Positions 1-8,074 of a DNA stretch of 26,315 nt are shown in pieces; the first letter of the stretch is position 1; each line of letters begins with the position of its first letter. The notes below the pieces were generated by a model. That model searched no databases and was not told the DNA's origin. It saw only the letters and a program-made list of their open reading frames with translations. The translations under genes were made by a program, and so were the position numbers. This DNA comes from JBBRGG01 sp038240875. Its GTDB lineage: Bacteria; Planctomycetota; Phycisphaerae; Phycisphaerales; UBA1924. The stretch lies in the NCBI GenBank assembly GCA_038240875.1, contig JBBRGG010000011.1, forward strand, positions 1-26,315, in the 5' to 3' direction.

Positions 1-2
1 CG

Positions 3-815
3 GGTTTCAGTGGTAACTACACGTACAGCGTGCACCCAAACTTCGCCAACCGCCCGGTCACCTTCGTGAGTTTCTGGGACGCGACACGCTTTGCCAACTG
101 GATGCACAACGGCCAGCCAATTGGACTACAGAACAACAGCACAACCGAGGATGGTGCATACACGCTCACGATCTCGGGCATCACAAATAACACCGTCACC
201 CGAAACCCTGGCTGGCAATGGGCTTTAACCAGCGAAGACGAGTGGTACAAAGCCGCATATTACAAGGGTGGCAACACCAACGCTGGCTATTGGGCCTATC
301 CAACCAGAAGTAATCAGCTTCCGGGGCGTGACCTCAACGACCCCACAGGCAACAACGCAAACTATTTCGATAGCCTATTTCCAGGGCCGATCCAAAGCCC
401 TTTCTTCGCAACGCTGGGCGGTGAGTTCCAGAACTCGGCGAGTCCCTACGGCACGTTCGACCAAGGCGGAAACGTGTGGGAGTGGAACGAGGCGATCATC
501 ATTTTCTTCGGCTCCTCCTTTCGCGGCCAATTGGGCGGCTCGTTTGACTTCATAGACACCGCTCTTCGGGCTGATACTCGAAGCTTCATCAGCCCGTCGG
601 AGGAAAGCCAAAGTTACGGATTTCGTGTTGTCCAAGCCCAAAGCCAGCCTTGCATCGCCGACTTCAACCAAGATGGCGGCGTAACAGGCGACGACATCGC
701 AGCCTTCTTCACTGACTTCCAGCAAGGCAAACCTGCCGCCGATGTTAACCAAGACGGCGGTATCACCGGCGACGACGTTGCCTTCTTCTTCACCCGCTTT
801 GAGCAAGGGTGCTAA
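3..815 (+). CDS. FGE/SUMF1-fold secreted protein with C-terminal dockerin-like EF-hands (5' partial)
   Basis: The reading frame is open to the left edge, so the N-terminus (probably with a signal peptide) lies outside; 270 residues are visible. The body is a formylglycine-generating-enzyme-like (SUMF1) fold: RPVTFVSFWDATRFANWM, then LTSEDEWYKAAYY, then GTFDQGGNVWEW, then GGSFDF, ending in YGFRVV. The catalytic cysteines of true FGE (between the GGS and GFR motifs) are absent, so it is probably a binding or structural member, not a sulfatase-maturing enzyme. After the fold come two calcium-loop repeats, DFNQDGGVTGDD and DVNQDGGITGDD, each followed by a Phe-rich helix, and the protein ends EQGC. 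This type-I-dockerin-like tail recurs on the broken gene at 4068. It is typical of exported Phycisphaerae proteins in my experience. Function inferred: extracellular or cell-surface. Confidence 0.85.
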   Translation, partial: GFSGNYTYSVHPNFANRPVTFVSFWDATRFANWMHNGQPIGLQNNSTTEDGAYTLTISGITNNTVTRNPGWQWALTSEDEWYKAAYYKGGNTNAGYWAYPTRSNQLPGRDLNDPTGNNANYFDSLFPGPIQSPFFATLGGEFQNSASPYGTFDQGGNVWEWNEAIIIFFGSSFRGQLGGSFDFIDTALRADTRSFISPSEESQSYGFRVVQAQSQPCIADFNQDGGVTGDDIAAFFTDFQQGKPAADVNQDGGITGDDVAFFFTRFEQGC

Positions 816-908
816 GGCTTATAAGTCTTTCAACATGGCCGTAAGCAAAGCGACGCCTTCTTCACCGACGAATCTGGCCCAGCGCTGAACGCGAAAAGAA
901 CCTTTACC

Positions 909-1889
909 ATGAGACACGCCGTATCGCTCCCGTTCAATCTCTTTCGGGATATGTGGTCGAGTCGTTCATCCAAGACTATTCGTGCGTGTTCGCTCGTTGC
1001 CATTTTCCTAGGCGGGCTTGCAGTGATCGAGCTTCGACGCTTGTCGTTGCTGGGCGACGGCTCGTTTGCAGAGGCAATACCAACCAATCACCTCGCCTCG
1101 ATCCGGTGGACGGTCTCGGTTATTCTCGTGTTTGAGATCGTTCGCCTCGTGCTCGTCCTAGAACGTTCTGTTGCGAATATGCTTTCGGGTCAGCTCGAAG
1201 TTTACTCGCTTATATTACTTCGAGATGCATTCATTCCCCTTGAATCATTCGGCGAACCGTTGAATCTCACGGGTCAAAGCGAAGTGGTCATGGCAATGAT
1301 CGCGGACGCCACCGGCGCGATCCTTCTATTCTTGATCTGCCAGTACTTCATGCGACTTCAGCAGCATCAGCCGATCACCGAAGACGACACGAGCAGCGAA
1401 CGGTTCGTCGCGATCAAAAAGATCATCGCGACCGGACTGCTGCTCTTACTGCTTGGTCTTATCATTGCGGACGCCAGGATGGTGATGATGACAGGCAAGG
1501 TGCTGCGCGTCTTTGATATCTTTTTCACCGTGTTCGTATTTGTAGACGTGCTTCTGGCGCTGGTCTCCATGAGTTTCAGCCGTTCGCATCCGGTGGTTTT
1601 CCGAAACTTCGGCTTTGCGTTTGTTGCGGTCCTGCTTCGTCTGGCTCTGGCAGCACCTGAATTTGTAAGGCCTGCGCTTGGTGTAGGAGCCGGCGTGTTC
1701 GCTGTATTTCTTACCGTGGTATATAATTACGCGATGCGTGGCACGTTCTCACTCATTCCGAGCCGGTCCGGCCAACATGGTTCGTCTCTCGCGAGCGAAG
1801 TCGGTACACCCAGCGAAACTGTACGAAGTGTCCAAGAACTCGCCGCAGTCAAAGCCCCCTCAACGAATGATCGCGCCGGTACTGCCTGA
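909..1889 (+). CDS. Multi-pass integral membrane protein, unknown function
   Basis: A 326-residue protein with about seven hydrophobic segments, at roughly residues 24-42, 65-86, 127-147, 170-188, 200-222, 232-250 and 256-275. A conserved-looking loop, VYSLILLRDAFIPLE, lies between helices 2 and 3. The last ~45 residues are polar and Ser/Thr-rich, so the C-terminus is probably cytosolic. There is no enzymatic motif I recognise and no signal peptide distinct from the first helix. The start at 909 is the only sensible ATG and has only a purine stretch upstream instead of a clear Shine-Dalgarno. Base use differs from its neighbours: G+C is lower and the C-over-G excess of nearby plus-strand genes is missing in parts. 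It stands alone, with about 90 bp before it and about 480 bp after it. Confidence 0.75.
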   Translation: MRHAVSLPFNLFRDMWSSRSSKTIRACSLVAIFLGGLAVIELRRLSLLGDGSFAEAIPTNHLASIRWTVSVILVFEIVRLVLVLERSVANMLSGQLEVYSLILLRDAFIPLESFGEPLNLTGQSEVVMAMIADATGAILLFLICQYFMRLQQHQPITEDDTSSERFVAIKKIIATGLLLLLLGLIIADARMVMMTGKVLRVFDIFFTVFVFVDVLLALVSMSFSRSHPVVFRNFGFAFVAVLLRLALAAPEFVRPALGVGAGVFAVFLTVVYNYAMRGTFSLIPSRSGQHGSSLASEVGTPSETVRSVQELAAVKAPSTNDRAGTA

Positions 1890-2368
1890 AGTAAATTCGC
1901 CTAATTTGCGATCTGCGTAAAGAACCGCTAACAGAGTGACTACTTTTTTCTGTGGCACAGGCGTCCCGCCGCCTGTCTACTCCTTTTACTTCTTCATTCG
2001 CGAGAAGCTCGAATGTCGCTAGAGCCACGAATCAGTGTAATACGTTGTTTCGTTAACACAAATTACTGCAATACAGCGAAGTTATTACGCACAACCACGC
2101 CGTCGGCTCATGAGCTTGATTAGCAACGCCGCCACTCGCCCCGCCACTCGCCACATTGTCTCGATATTCTCCCCAAACGCCCCCACACTCAGCCGCGCAC
2201 AGATTTGTCGACGTGATCCCTCATTTCATAGCGTGGTTTGCCTATCAATACCTGCCCAAATCTCTCGAGAATTTCTCTCCGCGACCACTCAGCCTTCTCT
2301 GCGCGACCACCCCGCCCCACCCCCACCCCCACCCCCCGCCTCCACACCTCTCGCGCGAGCGCAAGGCA
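1890..2368. other. Intergenic region with hairpin and C-rich tract
   Basis: No convincing gene. It holds a 7-bp hairpin at 1957-1976 (ACAGGCG pairing with CGCCTGT), a duplicated GCCACTCGCC at 2131-2140 and 2143-2152, and a nearly pure C tract at about 2306-2342 just before the LuxR-type gene. Open frames here are low-complexity Pro/His/Arg strings and are not credible proteins. Confidence 0.6.
1957..1976 (+). terminator. Hairpin after membrane-protein gene, possible terminator
   Basis: ACAGGCG (1957-1963) pairs perfectly with CGCCTGT (1970-1976) around a 6-nt loop, about 70 bp after the stop of the membrane-protein gene. A pyrimidine-rich stretch including CTTTT follows a few bases later, but not immediately, so termination is only possible. 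It could instead be a dispersed intergenic hairpin. Confidence 0.4.
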
Positions 2369-3190
2369 ATGAACAAACTCGCCCCGCAACTTTCATTCTC
2401 TTCCGCTACCGCGCTCTTGCAAGCGGTCAGCCGTGCCGCGATCGCAGAAGACCCGCGCCGCAGAGTGCTCGTAGCGTTGTCGGGTATTTGTGCTGTGATG
2501 AACGCCGACATGGTCACCGCCGCCGAGTCTCACATCGATCCTGCCACCGGCGAAACACACTTCCAAGAGATGCTTCTCTGTGGCGACATCGAAGACTCGC
2601 GCAAGAACGAGGTCATAAACTACCTCGCACAGAGCCACGACAGCGACCCGATGTACGCCGCCTTCGGGCTCGCCGTGGCCCAGCAAGCTCAAGCCGATCC
2701 AAACATCCAACTCGCCATCCACCGTCGCCAAGACCTCGTGCCCGACGATCAGTGGTACGACACCGAGCACTATCGCACCACGCGAACAAAGGTCGGCGTC
2801 GACTCCGCAATCTATGCCGGGTTGCGCACTCGCGTCCCAAACGTTTGGGTTGGCGCGGGCTTTCATCGCCGTCAAGGCCGGCCTCAGTTCGACGCCGCCG
2901 ACGTGCATCTAGCCAGTTGCTTCCTGTTGGGCGCTCGCCCGCTCTTTGATTCCTTCGCCAGCACGAACAAGGGCGCCGGCCCCTTCCTGTCCCAGCTCAC
3001 GCTTCGCCAGCGCGAAGTGACCTACGCCTTGCTCGAAGGCTTGACCGCAAAGGAAATCGCCTCTCGATTAGGCCTCAGCGAACAAAGCGCAGAAACCTAT
3101 TGCAAACGCCTCTATCGCAGGCTTGAGGTCTCAGGCCGTGGCGAACTGGTGCGCCTGTGTAACCAAAAAGGCGTTATTCTGGGCGTGTAA
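2369..3190 (+). CDS. LuxR-type transcriptional regulator
   Basis: With the ATG at 2369 the protein has 273 residues. The last ~60 form a LuxR/GerE helix-turn-helix: LTLRQREVTYALLEGLTAKE, then IASRLGLSEQSAETYCKRLY, then RRLEVSGRGELVRL. The spacing and the TLRQREV / LTAKEIA pattern are diagnostic. The N-terminal ~200 residues resemble a small sensor domain (possibly GAF-like) but carry no motif that names the ligand. There is no receiver Asp pattern, so it is probably not a classical response regulator. The frame extends upstream to a TTG at 2156, but that extension is Pro/His-rich and read from a C tract, so the ATG, preceded by AAGG, is preferred. It is monocistronic, with long gaps on both sides. 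The target is unknown. Confidence 0.82.
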   Translation: MNKLAPQLSFSSATALLQAVSRAAIAEDPRRRVLVALSGICAVMNADMVTAAESHIDPATGETHFQEMLLCGDIEDSRKNEVINYLAQSHDSDPMYAAFGLAVAQQAQADPNIQLAIHRRQDLVPDDQWYDTEHYRTTRTKVGVDSAIYAGLRTRVPNVWVGAGFHRRQGRPQFDAADVHLASCFLLGARPLFDSFASTNKGAGPFLSQLTLRQREVTYALLEGLTAKEIASRLGLSEQSAETYCKRLYRRLEVSGRGELVRLCNQKGVILGV

Positions 3191-3323
3191 AGCCTTGTCT
3201 AAGCAGCATTAGACGCGTATCTGGCCGAATGTCCTACTAATGGGACGTTGCATTTGCCTCTCGGCTTGTCATAATACACAGTCGAAAGCAGGTGCCACAG
3301 TTGCAATAAGACTGACAGGCAAA

Positions 3324-3375
3324 GTTCTTGAATCAAGCATTCGAATCAAGTTCTTGATTCAAGCTTTCGAATCAA
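3324..3375. repeat. 26-bp tandem duplication, two copies
   Basis: Copies at 3324-3349 and 3350-3375 differ at two positions, both A/T. Each copy contains a CTTGA(A/T)TCAAG palindrome and a TTCGAA palindrome, so each unit could fold back or bind a dimeric protein. Confidence 0.85.
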
Positions 3376-3402
3376 CCGGCGCCTCGTGGGGACGATGGTT
3401 TG

Positions 3403-3438
3403 TCGGCGAGAAATACTGAGTCGGCGAGAAATACTGAG
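3403..3438. repeat. 18-bp exact tandem duplication
   Basis: TCGGCGAGAAATACTGAG occurs at 3403-3420 and again immediately at 3421-3438. It lies 27 bp downstream of the 26-bp repeat pair. Confidence 0.9.
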
Positions 3439-3790
3439 TAGGGTAAGACTTGTGAGTCGTTAAGAAATTGGTAATCGTGGGAATTGGGCTGTAGACAGCG
3501 AAGAAGTGTGTTCGCGTAATTCTAACGCGTTAGTAGAAGTCTGCCATTCGCCACTTGCGGCATTAGCGACACACGACATCTACCAATACATCTGCCGCTA
3601 CATCTACAGCAATTGCATGTGCTTTCCAAACCGCCACTCCTACTCGATCTGTTGGATCGTGTTGTTCGGTCTGCACACATGGGCACCGCGAGATTGCTCG
3701 TCATGCAACCAAAAGTTCTTAACCCTCACGAGCACATTGACTCTCTCCTCGGCCACGGCGGCCTAATTACAACTCGCTGTCGCCGTTGCT

Positions 3791-3832
3791 GAGTATGTAG
3801 AGCGGCGATCCTGAAAGCCGCTTTGCATGCTC
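3791..3832 (+). ncRNA. Structured element, hairpin 1 (candidate RNA structure)
   Basis: An outer stem GAGTATG/CATGCTC (3791-3797 with 3826-3832, one G-U pair) and an inner stem AGCGGC/GCCGCT (3801-3806 with 3817-3822) are separated by a symmetric 3x3 internal loop. A second hairpin follows 10 nt later. This could be a structured leader, a small RNA, a terminator or a mobile intergenic hairpin. Confidence 0.4.
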
Positions 3833-3842
3833 ATCTACACTT

Positions 3843-3880
3843 AGCGCCCGGCCTGGCCAGAGACATCTGCCCAGGCCGCT
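3843..3880 (+). ncRNA. Structured element, hairpin 2 (candidate RNA structure)
   Basis: AGC/GCT, then a 4-nt bulge, then GGCCTGG/CCAGGCC, a C/C mismatch, and CAGA/TCTG closing a GACA tetraloop. That is 14 base pairs in 38 nt. GCTTTAG follows, too few U for a confident terminator. It lies about 190 nt before the start at 4068. Confidence 0.45.
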
Positions 3881-4055
3881 TTAGTGTATTAATATGGTTC
3901 TCGAAGATAGATGCTCGTGTAAACAAGTACTTGTGCCCTTGATATTTATACGTATTGTATATACGCAACATGAATCAGGTAGGTATGGTGCTTCATTCAG
4001 CACATTAACCCTTCGAAGCGTTTCTCGCGCCCGTCTTCACGTTGCAGCACTATTC

Positions 4056-4060
4056 AAGGA
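4056..4060 (+). promoter_or_regulatory. Ribosome binding site fixing the start at 4068
   Basis: AAGGA lies 7 nt before the ATG at 4068. The encoded signal peptide begins exactly here, which rules out the upstream extension of the frame to 3894. Confidence 0.75.
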
Positions 4061-4067
4061 ACAAGCC

Positions 4068-4911
4068 ATGCGCAGTCTTGCACGTATTTCAACCATTCGT
4101 TGCACTTCCGCCATTCGCTTCGCTATCGCCGCTGGGCTTTCGCTCGCGGCCTTGATCGTCGCAGCACCTCTTGCCCGGGCGCAGTGCACATCGTCCTTCC
4201 TCCCAGCAGTCAACTACGTTGCTGGCAACACCCCGTACTCCGTAGCGATAGGCGATTTCAACGCCGACGGCAGGCCTGACCTGGCCGTGGCGAACGTCTC
4301 CAGCAACAACGTCTCCATCTTGCTAGGCAACGGCAACGGCACGTTCCAAGGAGCGGTCAACTACGCCTCGGGCGTAAACCCGCGCTCCGTAGCTGCTGTG
4401 GGCGACTTCAACGGCGACGGTCGGCCCGACTCTGGCCGTTGCAAACCACACCAGCAACAACGTCTCGGTACTCCTGAACAGAATGATAATTCCGGTGGTG
4501 TCTCAGCAGCCCTCGCCGGTCTCCACCAGCCCTGCTGGAGCGGCGAGTTTCAGCGTCACCGCAACCGGAAGTATCCCCCTCACCTACCGCTGGCAACGCG
4601 AAACCACGCCCGGCACCTTCGTCAACCTCTTCAACGGCCGCACAACCTGGGACGACTGCGGCGGCTCCGCGCTTGTCTTCGGCAGCACCACCCGCTCACT
4701 CATCATTGCGGCCGACACGGCAAACGGTCTGATGCTTTGTTCCGCACACGCTATCCAATATCGCTGCATCGTAACCAACGCCTGCGTCCCCCAAGGCGTC
4801 GCGAGCCAGCCCGCCACCCTCACCATCTGCATCGCCGACGTCAACCAAGATGGCGGCATTACCGGCGACGATATTGCCTTCTTCTTCATCCGCTTCGAAG
4901 AAGGGTGCTAA
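4068..4911 (+). pseudogene. Secreted FG-GAP/VCBS, Ig-like, dockerin-like protein, frameshifted
   Basis: The protein starts MRSLARISTIRC and has a signal peptide ending LARAQC. FG-GAP/VCBS units with calcium motifs DFNADGRPDLAVAN and DFNGDGRPD follow. In the second unit one extra T (4431, after GAC) shifts the frame: the first copy reads GAC CTG GCC and this copy reads GAC TCTGGCC. Without that base the frame continues as LAVAN...NNVSVLLN, then an Ig-like domain (PVVSQQPSPVSTSPAG, ATGSIPLTYRWQR), then DVNQDGGITGDDIAFFF and a final EEGC. The restored protein would have 280 residues. As written, the first frame runs on to 5051 as Arg/His-rich nonsense. Only two FG-GAP units remain, fewer than a beta-propeller needs, so an earlier deletion is also possible. 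It could be a sequencing error or a real pseudogene. Confidence 0.85.
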
Positions 4912-4949
4912 ACGACGATTCGCTCAACTTAATACGCCACACACTCGCT

Positions 4950-4986
4950 ACGCCCCAAACTCAAAGGTGGGGCGTGTTTCTTTTTC
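4950..4986 (+). terminator. Rho-independent terminator
   Basis: ACGCCCCA (4950-4957) pairs perfectly with TGGGGCGT (4968-4975) around a 10-nt loop and is followed by GTTTCTTTTTCT. It lies 38 bp after the stop of the FG-GAP gene, which it presumably ends. Confidence 0.85.
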
Positions 4987-5064
4987 TGCCACTCTCACAC
5001 ACCCACATACCTACACAAACAAGCATGCAGCCGCCATTACGCGAACTCTGATCCGCACCTTCTC

Positions 5065-5102
5065 AAAAAAGAAAGCAGCAGCCTCTCTCTCCCAAAGGCT
5101 GC
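5065..5102 (-). terminator. Rho-independent terminator for minus-strand transcript
   Basis: GCAGCCT (5078-5084) pairs with AGGCTGC (5096-5102). On the minus strand the stem is followed by a run reading CTTTCTTTTTT. It is about 400 bp beyond the stop of the glycosyltransferase gene, giving it a long 3' tail. Confidence 0.6.
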
Positions 5103-5506
5103 CGCTTCTGATCGGGTGTGCCATCGCTAGCACTCCGTCGTGATCGGCGAGCTTCTCAGGCCCGCCTACTTGTCTGTCTCTCTCGATCTCTCGCGATCGC
5201 ACTCAAACCGGCAGACTCTCTCAGGGCCTGCCTGCTTGCCAGGCATTACTCCTCAGACACATTCGCGCACCACAAAAACACGCGCGAACATGCCTGAACC
5301 GGAATCAGAATGTACATGACTATGCCGAGCTAAAGCAAGCATTTTCCGACATAAACACCACAACTTCGTGCATTCTGAGCAGTATGTTTGCACAAAGTTA
5401 GTATTTATTCAGATACACATCACGTATACATAGACCTATAAAAACAAACGTCCTACCGATTCGCCCCGACGAGCACATAAGTGCAATGATTGCAAGCACT
5501 TTTAGC

Positions 5507-7126
5507 TCATCGTAACGCGTCGCCGCCCACCTTAAACAGCGCCAGCTCCAGATTCTGGACCTTCCCTTCCCAGATCGGGGCCACGCCTTGCATTGAGCGG
5601 CTGCCCGAAACCAAGGCCAATTCGCCGCTGTCGTCTCGCGCGTCGGTCCGCACCAGCAAGTACACCAGCTCTGCCCGCGCATCAAGATCCGCTCCCTCCC
5701 CAACCCCAACCCCAACTCCCACCCCCACCCCCGCCCCAATTCGTACGTACTCAGCCGCATACTCCGGCACATTGGGAGGCATGCCTGCGCGATGTGGCAT
5801 CCACCTTGGCCTAATGCTTTTGCCTAGCGCTTGCGCCCGCTGCTGGGTGTACCAAAGAATCTCTGGCCGCTGCTCAATGACTTGATCAGCCCAGACTTGC
5901 GCACCATCAGGCAAGATCGCCGCGAGCGCGCCCGCGACATTTTCGCCCGTGTTGCGAAGACGTCGTGCCTCAGACCACTTCGCATAAGGCACAGTCAGCC
6001 CGATCAACACCACCAGTATGCACGCCGCGACTACGCGAACCCGCCGAGCCGATGCCACCGTAAGCCGTATGTGCGCATCGGCGAGCCAGAACGCCGCCAA
6101 AGGTGCGAGCAACCCCAACGCAGGCATCGCGTACCGGTTGTTCGACACGCCAAAGGCAACATAAATCCCAAGCGAAAGCAAGCACGCCAACGCCAACGCC
6201 TTTGCTCTTCTTCGCTGCTCGACTAGGTAATCAGGCCGAGGCATCGGAAGCGCGAGCACGATCAGCGTCAACGACAGCGGCACCGCGCTCGCAAGCGCAA
6301 CAGGTATCAACGCCAAAACTTTGTTCAGCGTTCCCTCGCGAAACAAAAACTCCGTAGGCGACTCCACTACCGGCATCAACGGCAGCGCATTGACCGCTCG
6401 CGTCAATACGTACGCATATATCCCCGCGATCCCTAGCCCGAGCGGCACGCCAATTGCCAGCGTCGGCGTGAGCAGCGCCTTGGGCCGCCACCGCGCCCAA
6501 AGCCCCGCGCCAACCGCCGCGAGCACGCAGGGCACCGCCGCCGGACCCTTGGTTAAAAACATCGCTCCGAGCGCAAACCCGCCAACGATGCCGAGCATGC
6601 GGGCGCGAGTCCGCGATCCAGGCCGAATGATCGAATCGAACACAATCAGCGTGACAACCTGCGCAAAAAAATTATGCAGCGGTTCGATCTCCGCGCTTCG
6701 TCCCGATGGGTGCAGATAAAATAAAGGCGTCAACGCCTGTGCCAATCCTGCTGCTAATGCAAAGCGCGGCCCAAACCATCTTCTTGTAAATGCCAGCGCG
6801 ACAATCGCCATCCCGATGCACGCAAACGCCGACACCATCCGCGCCGACCATTCGTTCACGCCAAAGATTTCGCTCATGCCCGCAACCGCCCAAGGCATGC
6901 CCGGCGGCTTTCGCAAATAAGGCTGCTCAAACAAATGAGGCACGATCCACTCGCCCGTCTTCATCATCGTCCAACCCGGAATAGCGCGATGCCCCTCGGA
7001 TTGGCTCAAACCGCTGGAACCGATGAAGGTGGCGTGCGCGAGAATTGCCGCGAGCGTGGTCAGGGCGATCTGTACCCAAAGCCTCGAAAGAATCGCGGGT
7101 GCAGGCCGCGGCGGCGGATCGAACAT
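5507..7126 (-). CDS. GT39/ArnT-like membrane glycosyltransferase
   Basis: 539 residues with about ten or more hydrophobic segments, in the family of dolichyl/polyprenyl-phosphate-sugar-dependent transferases (PMT/ArnT, PF02366/PF13231). The first periplasmic loop carries the family signature: SQSEGHRAIPGW (acidic E44 where ArnT has DE), MMKTGEWIVPHLFEQPYLRK, then KPPGMPW around K73. The predicted role is transfer of a sugar from a lipid carrier to a lipid or protein on the outer face of the cytoplasmic membrane; the acceptor is unknown. Near residues 463-478, in the C-terminal soluble part, a Gly-Val dipeptide run (GAGVGVGVGVGVGVGEG) is read from a G-rich repeat at 5692-5738. The start ATG has GGAG just upstream. 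It is divergent from recR and convergent with the FG-GAP gene. Confidence 0.85.
   Translation of the reverse strand: MFDPPPRPAPAILSRLWVQIALTTLAAILAHATFIGSSGLSQSEGHRAIPGWTMMKTGEWIVPHLFEQPYLRKPPGMPWAVAGMSEIFGVNEWSARMVSAFACIGMAIVALAFTRRWFGPRFALAAGLAQALTPLFYLHPSGRSAEIEPLHNFFAQVVTLIVFDSIIRPGSRTRARMLGIVGGFALGAMFLTKGPAAVPCVLAAVGAGLWARWRPKALLTPTLAIGVPLGLGIAGIYAYVLTRAVNALPLMPVVESPTEFLFREGTLNKVLALIPVALASAVPLSLTLIVLALPMPRPDYLVEQRRRAKALALACLLSLGIYVAFGVSNNRYAMPALGLLAPLAAFWLADAHIRLTVASARRVRVVAACILVVLIGLTVPYAKWSEARRLRNTGENVAGALAAILPDGAQVWADQVIEQRPEILWYTQQRAQALGKSIRPRWMPHRAGMPPNVPEYAAEYVRIGAGVGVGVGVGVGEGADLDARAELVYLLVRTDARDDSGELALVSGSRSMQGVAPIWEGKVQNLELALFKVGGDALR
5692..5738 (-). repeat. G-rich TTGGGG/GGGGGT tract inside glycosyltransferase gene
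   Basis: On the coding (minus) strand the tract reads a run of GGGGGT units followed by three TTGGGG units and further G triplets. At least eight G-runs of three or more occur within 47 nt, a strong G-quadruplex pattern, translated as (Gly-Val)n. Confidence 0.85.
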
Positions 7127-7310
7127 GCTCCAATAATAGCGACAAACTCTCGCGCGTTGGGTGAGCGCTCAACTAACACTTGTTTACCTGGTCTTGCATT
7201 CAACCGTACTCGCATTACAGATGAAGTGTGTCCTCACGCGCAGCGCCTGCGCCTATGTTCCATCTACCCATACACGCGGCCAATCACCCGGCCAACCCGA
7301 GCACGCATCC

Positions 7311-8051
7311 ATGAGCGATTCAGGCAACATCCAACGCAAAGCCCCCTCCAAACGCGATTGGATCGGCTCGCCTGCCAACTCCGCCGACGCCATCGGCCAT
7401 CGCGCCAGCGCGTACCCCAAAGCCATCGACAAGCTCATCGCCCACTTTGCCCAGCTCCCAGGCATAGGCCGAAGGTCCGCCGAACGACTCGCCTTCCACA
7501 TCGTCAAAAGTAGCACAGAAGACGCCCTTGCTCTCGCTCGCGCAATCTCCGACGCCAAGCTCGCCGTGCGCAGTTGCAAAGTCTGCTGGAACCTTTCCGA
7601 TGGCGAGTCCTGCGAAATATGCGAAGACGCCAGACGCGATCGGGCCACCGTCTTGGTCGTCGAACAACCCAAAGACCTGATCTGGATCGAACAAACCAAC
7701 ATGTTTAAAGGCGTTTACCACGTTCTCATGGGCCGCCTAAGCCCACTCGAAGGCATCGGCCCTGGCGACTTGACCGCGCGTGCACTCCTCGAACGTGTCG
7801 CCGACGCTTCGCTCAATTGTGGCGGCATCGCCGTGCACGAAGTGGTTCTAGGCCTCAACCCAACCGTCGAAGGCGATGGTACCGCCATGTACCTGAGCGA
7901 TCGTCTCCGCATCATCAAAGCTGCCGACACCGGCGAACCCATCCGCGTCACGCGCTTAGCCCGAGGCGTCCCCGCTGGCTCGCAACTTGAGTATGCAAAC
8001 AAAGCGGTCCTCGCCGATGCGATCGTGTCTCGACAGCTCATGAATCCTTGA
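7311..8051 (+). CDS. recR: Recombination mediator RecR
   Basis: RecR works with RecO (and RecF) to load RecA on gapped DNA. All family parts are present in order: helix-hairpin-helix FAQLPGIGRRSAERLAFHIV (about 46-65), a four-cysteine zinc finger CKVC...CEIC (C89, C92, C101, C104), and the Toprim domain starting TVLVVEQPKDL with its acidic E118, continuing MGRLSPLEGIGPGDL and the C-terminal TRLARGVPAGSQLEYA. With the ATG at 7311 the protein has 246 residues, about 45 more than usual. The extra residues are a polar N-terminal extension of roughly 35 residues before YPKAIDKLI. The frame is open further upstream to 7161, but that part has no RecR similarity. The usual dnaX-ybaB neighbours are not here. 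rpoN follows after a hairpin-rich 269-bp gap. Confidence 0.95.
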   Translation: MSDSGNIQRKAPSKRDWIGSPANSADAIGHRASAYPKAIDKLIAHFAQLPGIGRRSAERLAFHIVKSSTEDALALARAISDAKLAVRSCKVCWNLSDGESCEICEDARRDRATVLVVEQPKDLIWIEQTNMFKGVYHVLMGRLSPLEGIGPGDLTARALLERVADASLNCGGIAVHEVVLGLNPTVEGDGTAMYLSDRLRIIKAADTGEPIRVTRLARGVPAGSQLEYANKAVLADAIVSRQLMNP

Positions 8052-8074
8052 ACCACGTGACTTGTGCCCTCTGC

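Larger units (their letters stand above)
3191..4067. other. Long intergenic region with repeats and structured elements
   Basis: 877 bp without a credible gene. Short frames at 3506-3766 (+) and 3522-3704 (-) show no recognisable protein. The region contains a 26-bp near-perfect direct repeat, an 18-bp exact direct repeat and two strong hairpins (listed separately), then an AT-rich stretch (about 3930-3965) that may hold the promoter of the gene at 4068. Confidence 0.65.
4912..5506. other. Convergent intergenic region with terminators for both strands
   Basis: 595 bp between convergent genes. It contains a plus-strand terminator at 4950-4986 and a minus-strand terminator at 5065-5102. The remainder is pyrimidine-rich simple sequence and an AT-rich stretch with no credible gene. 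Confidence 0.65.

Noticed and set aside
3506..3766. 86-codon open frame in the long gap
   Set aside because: Cys/Tyr/Ser-rich, without RBS, family or codon pattern like neighbours; treated as non-coding.
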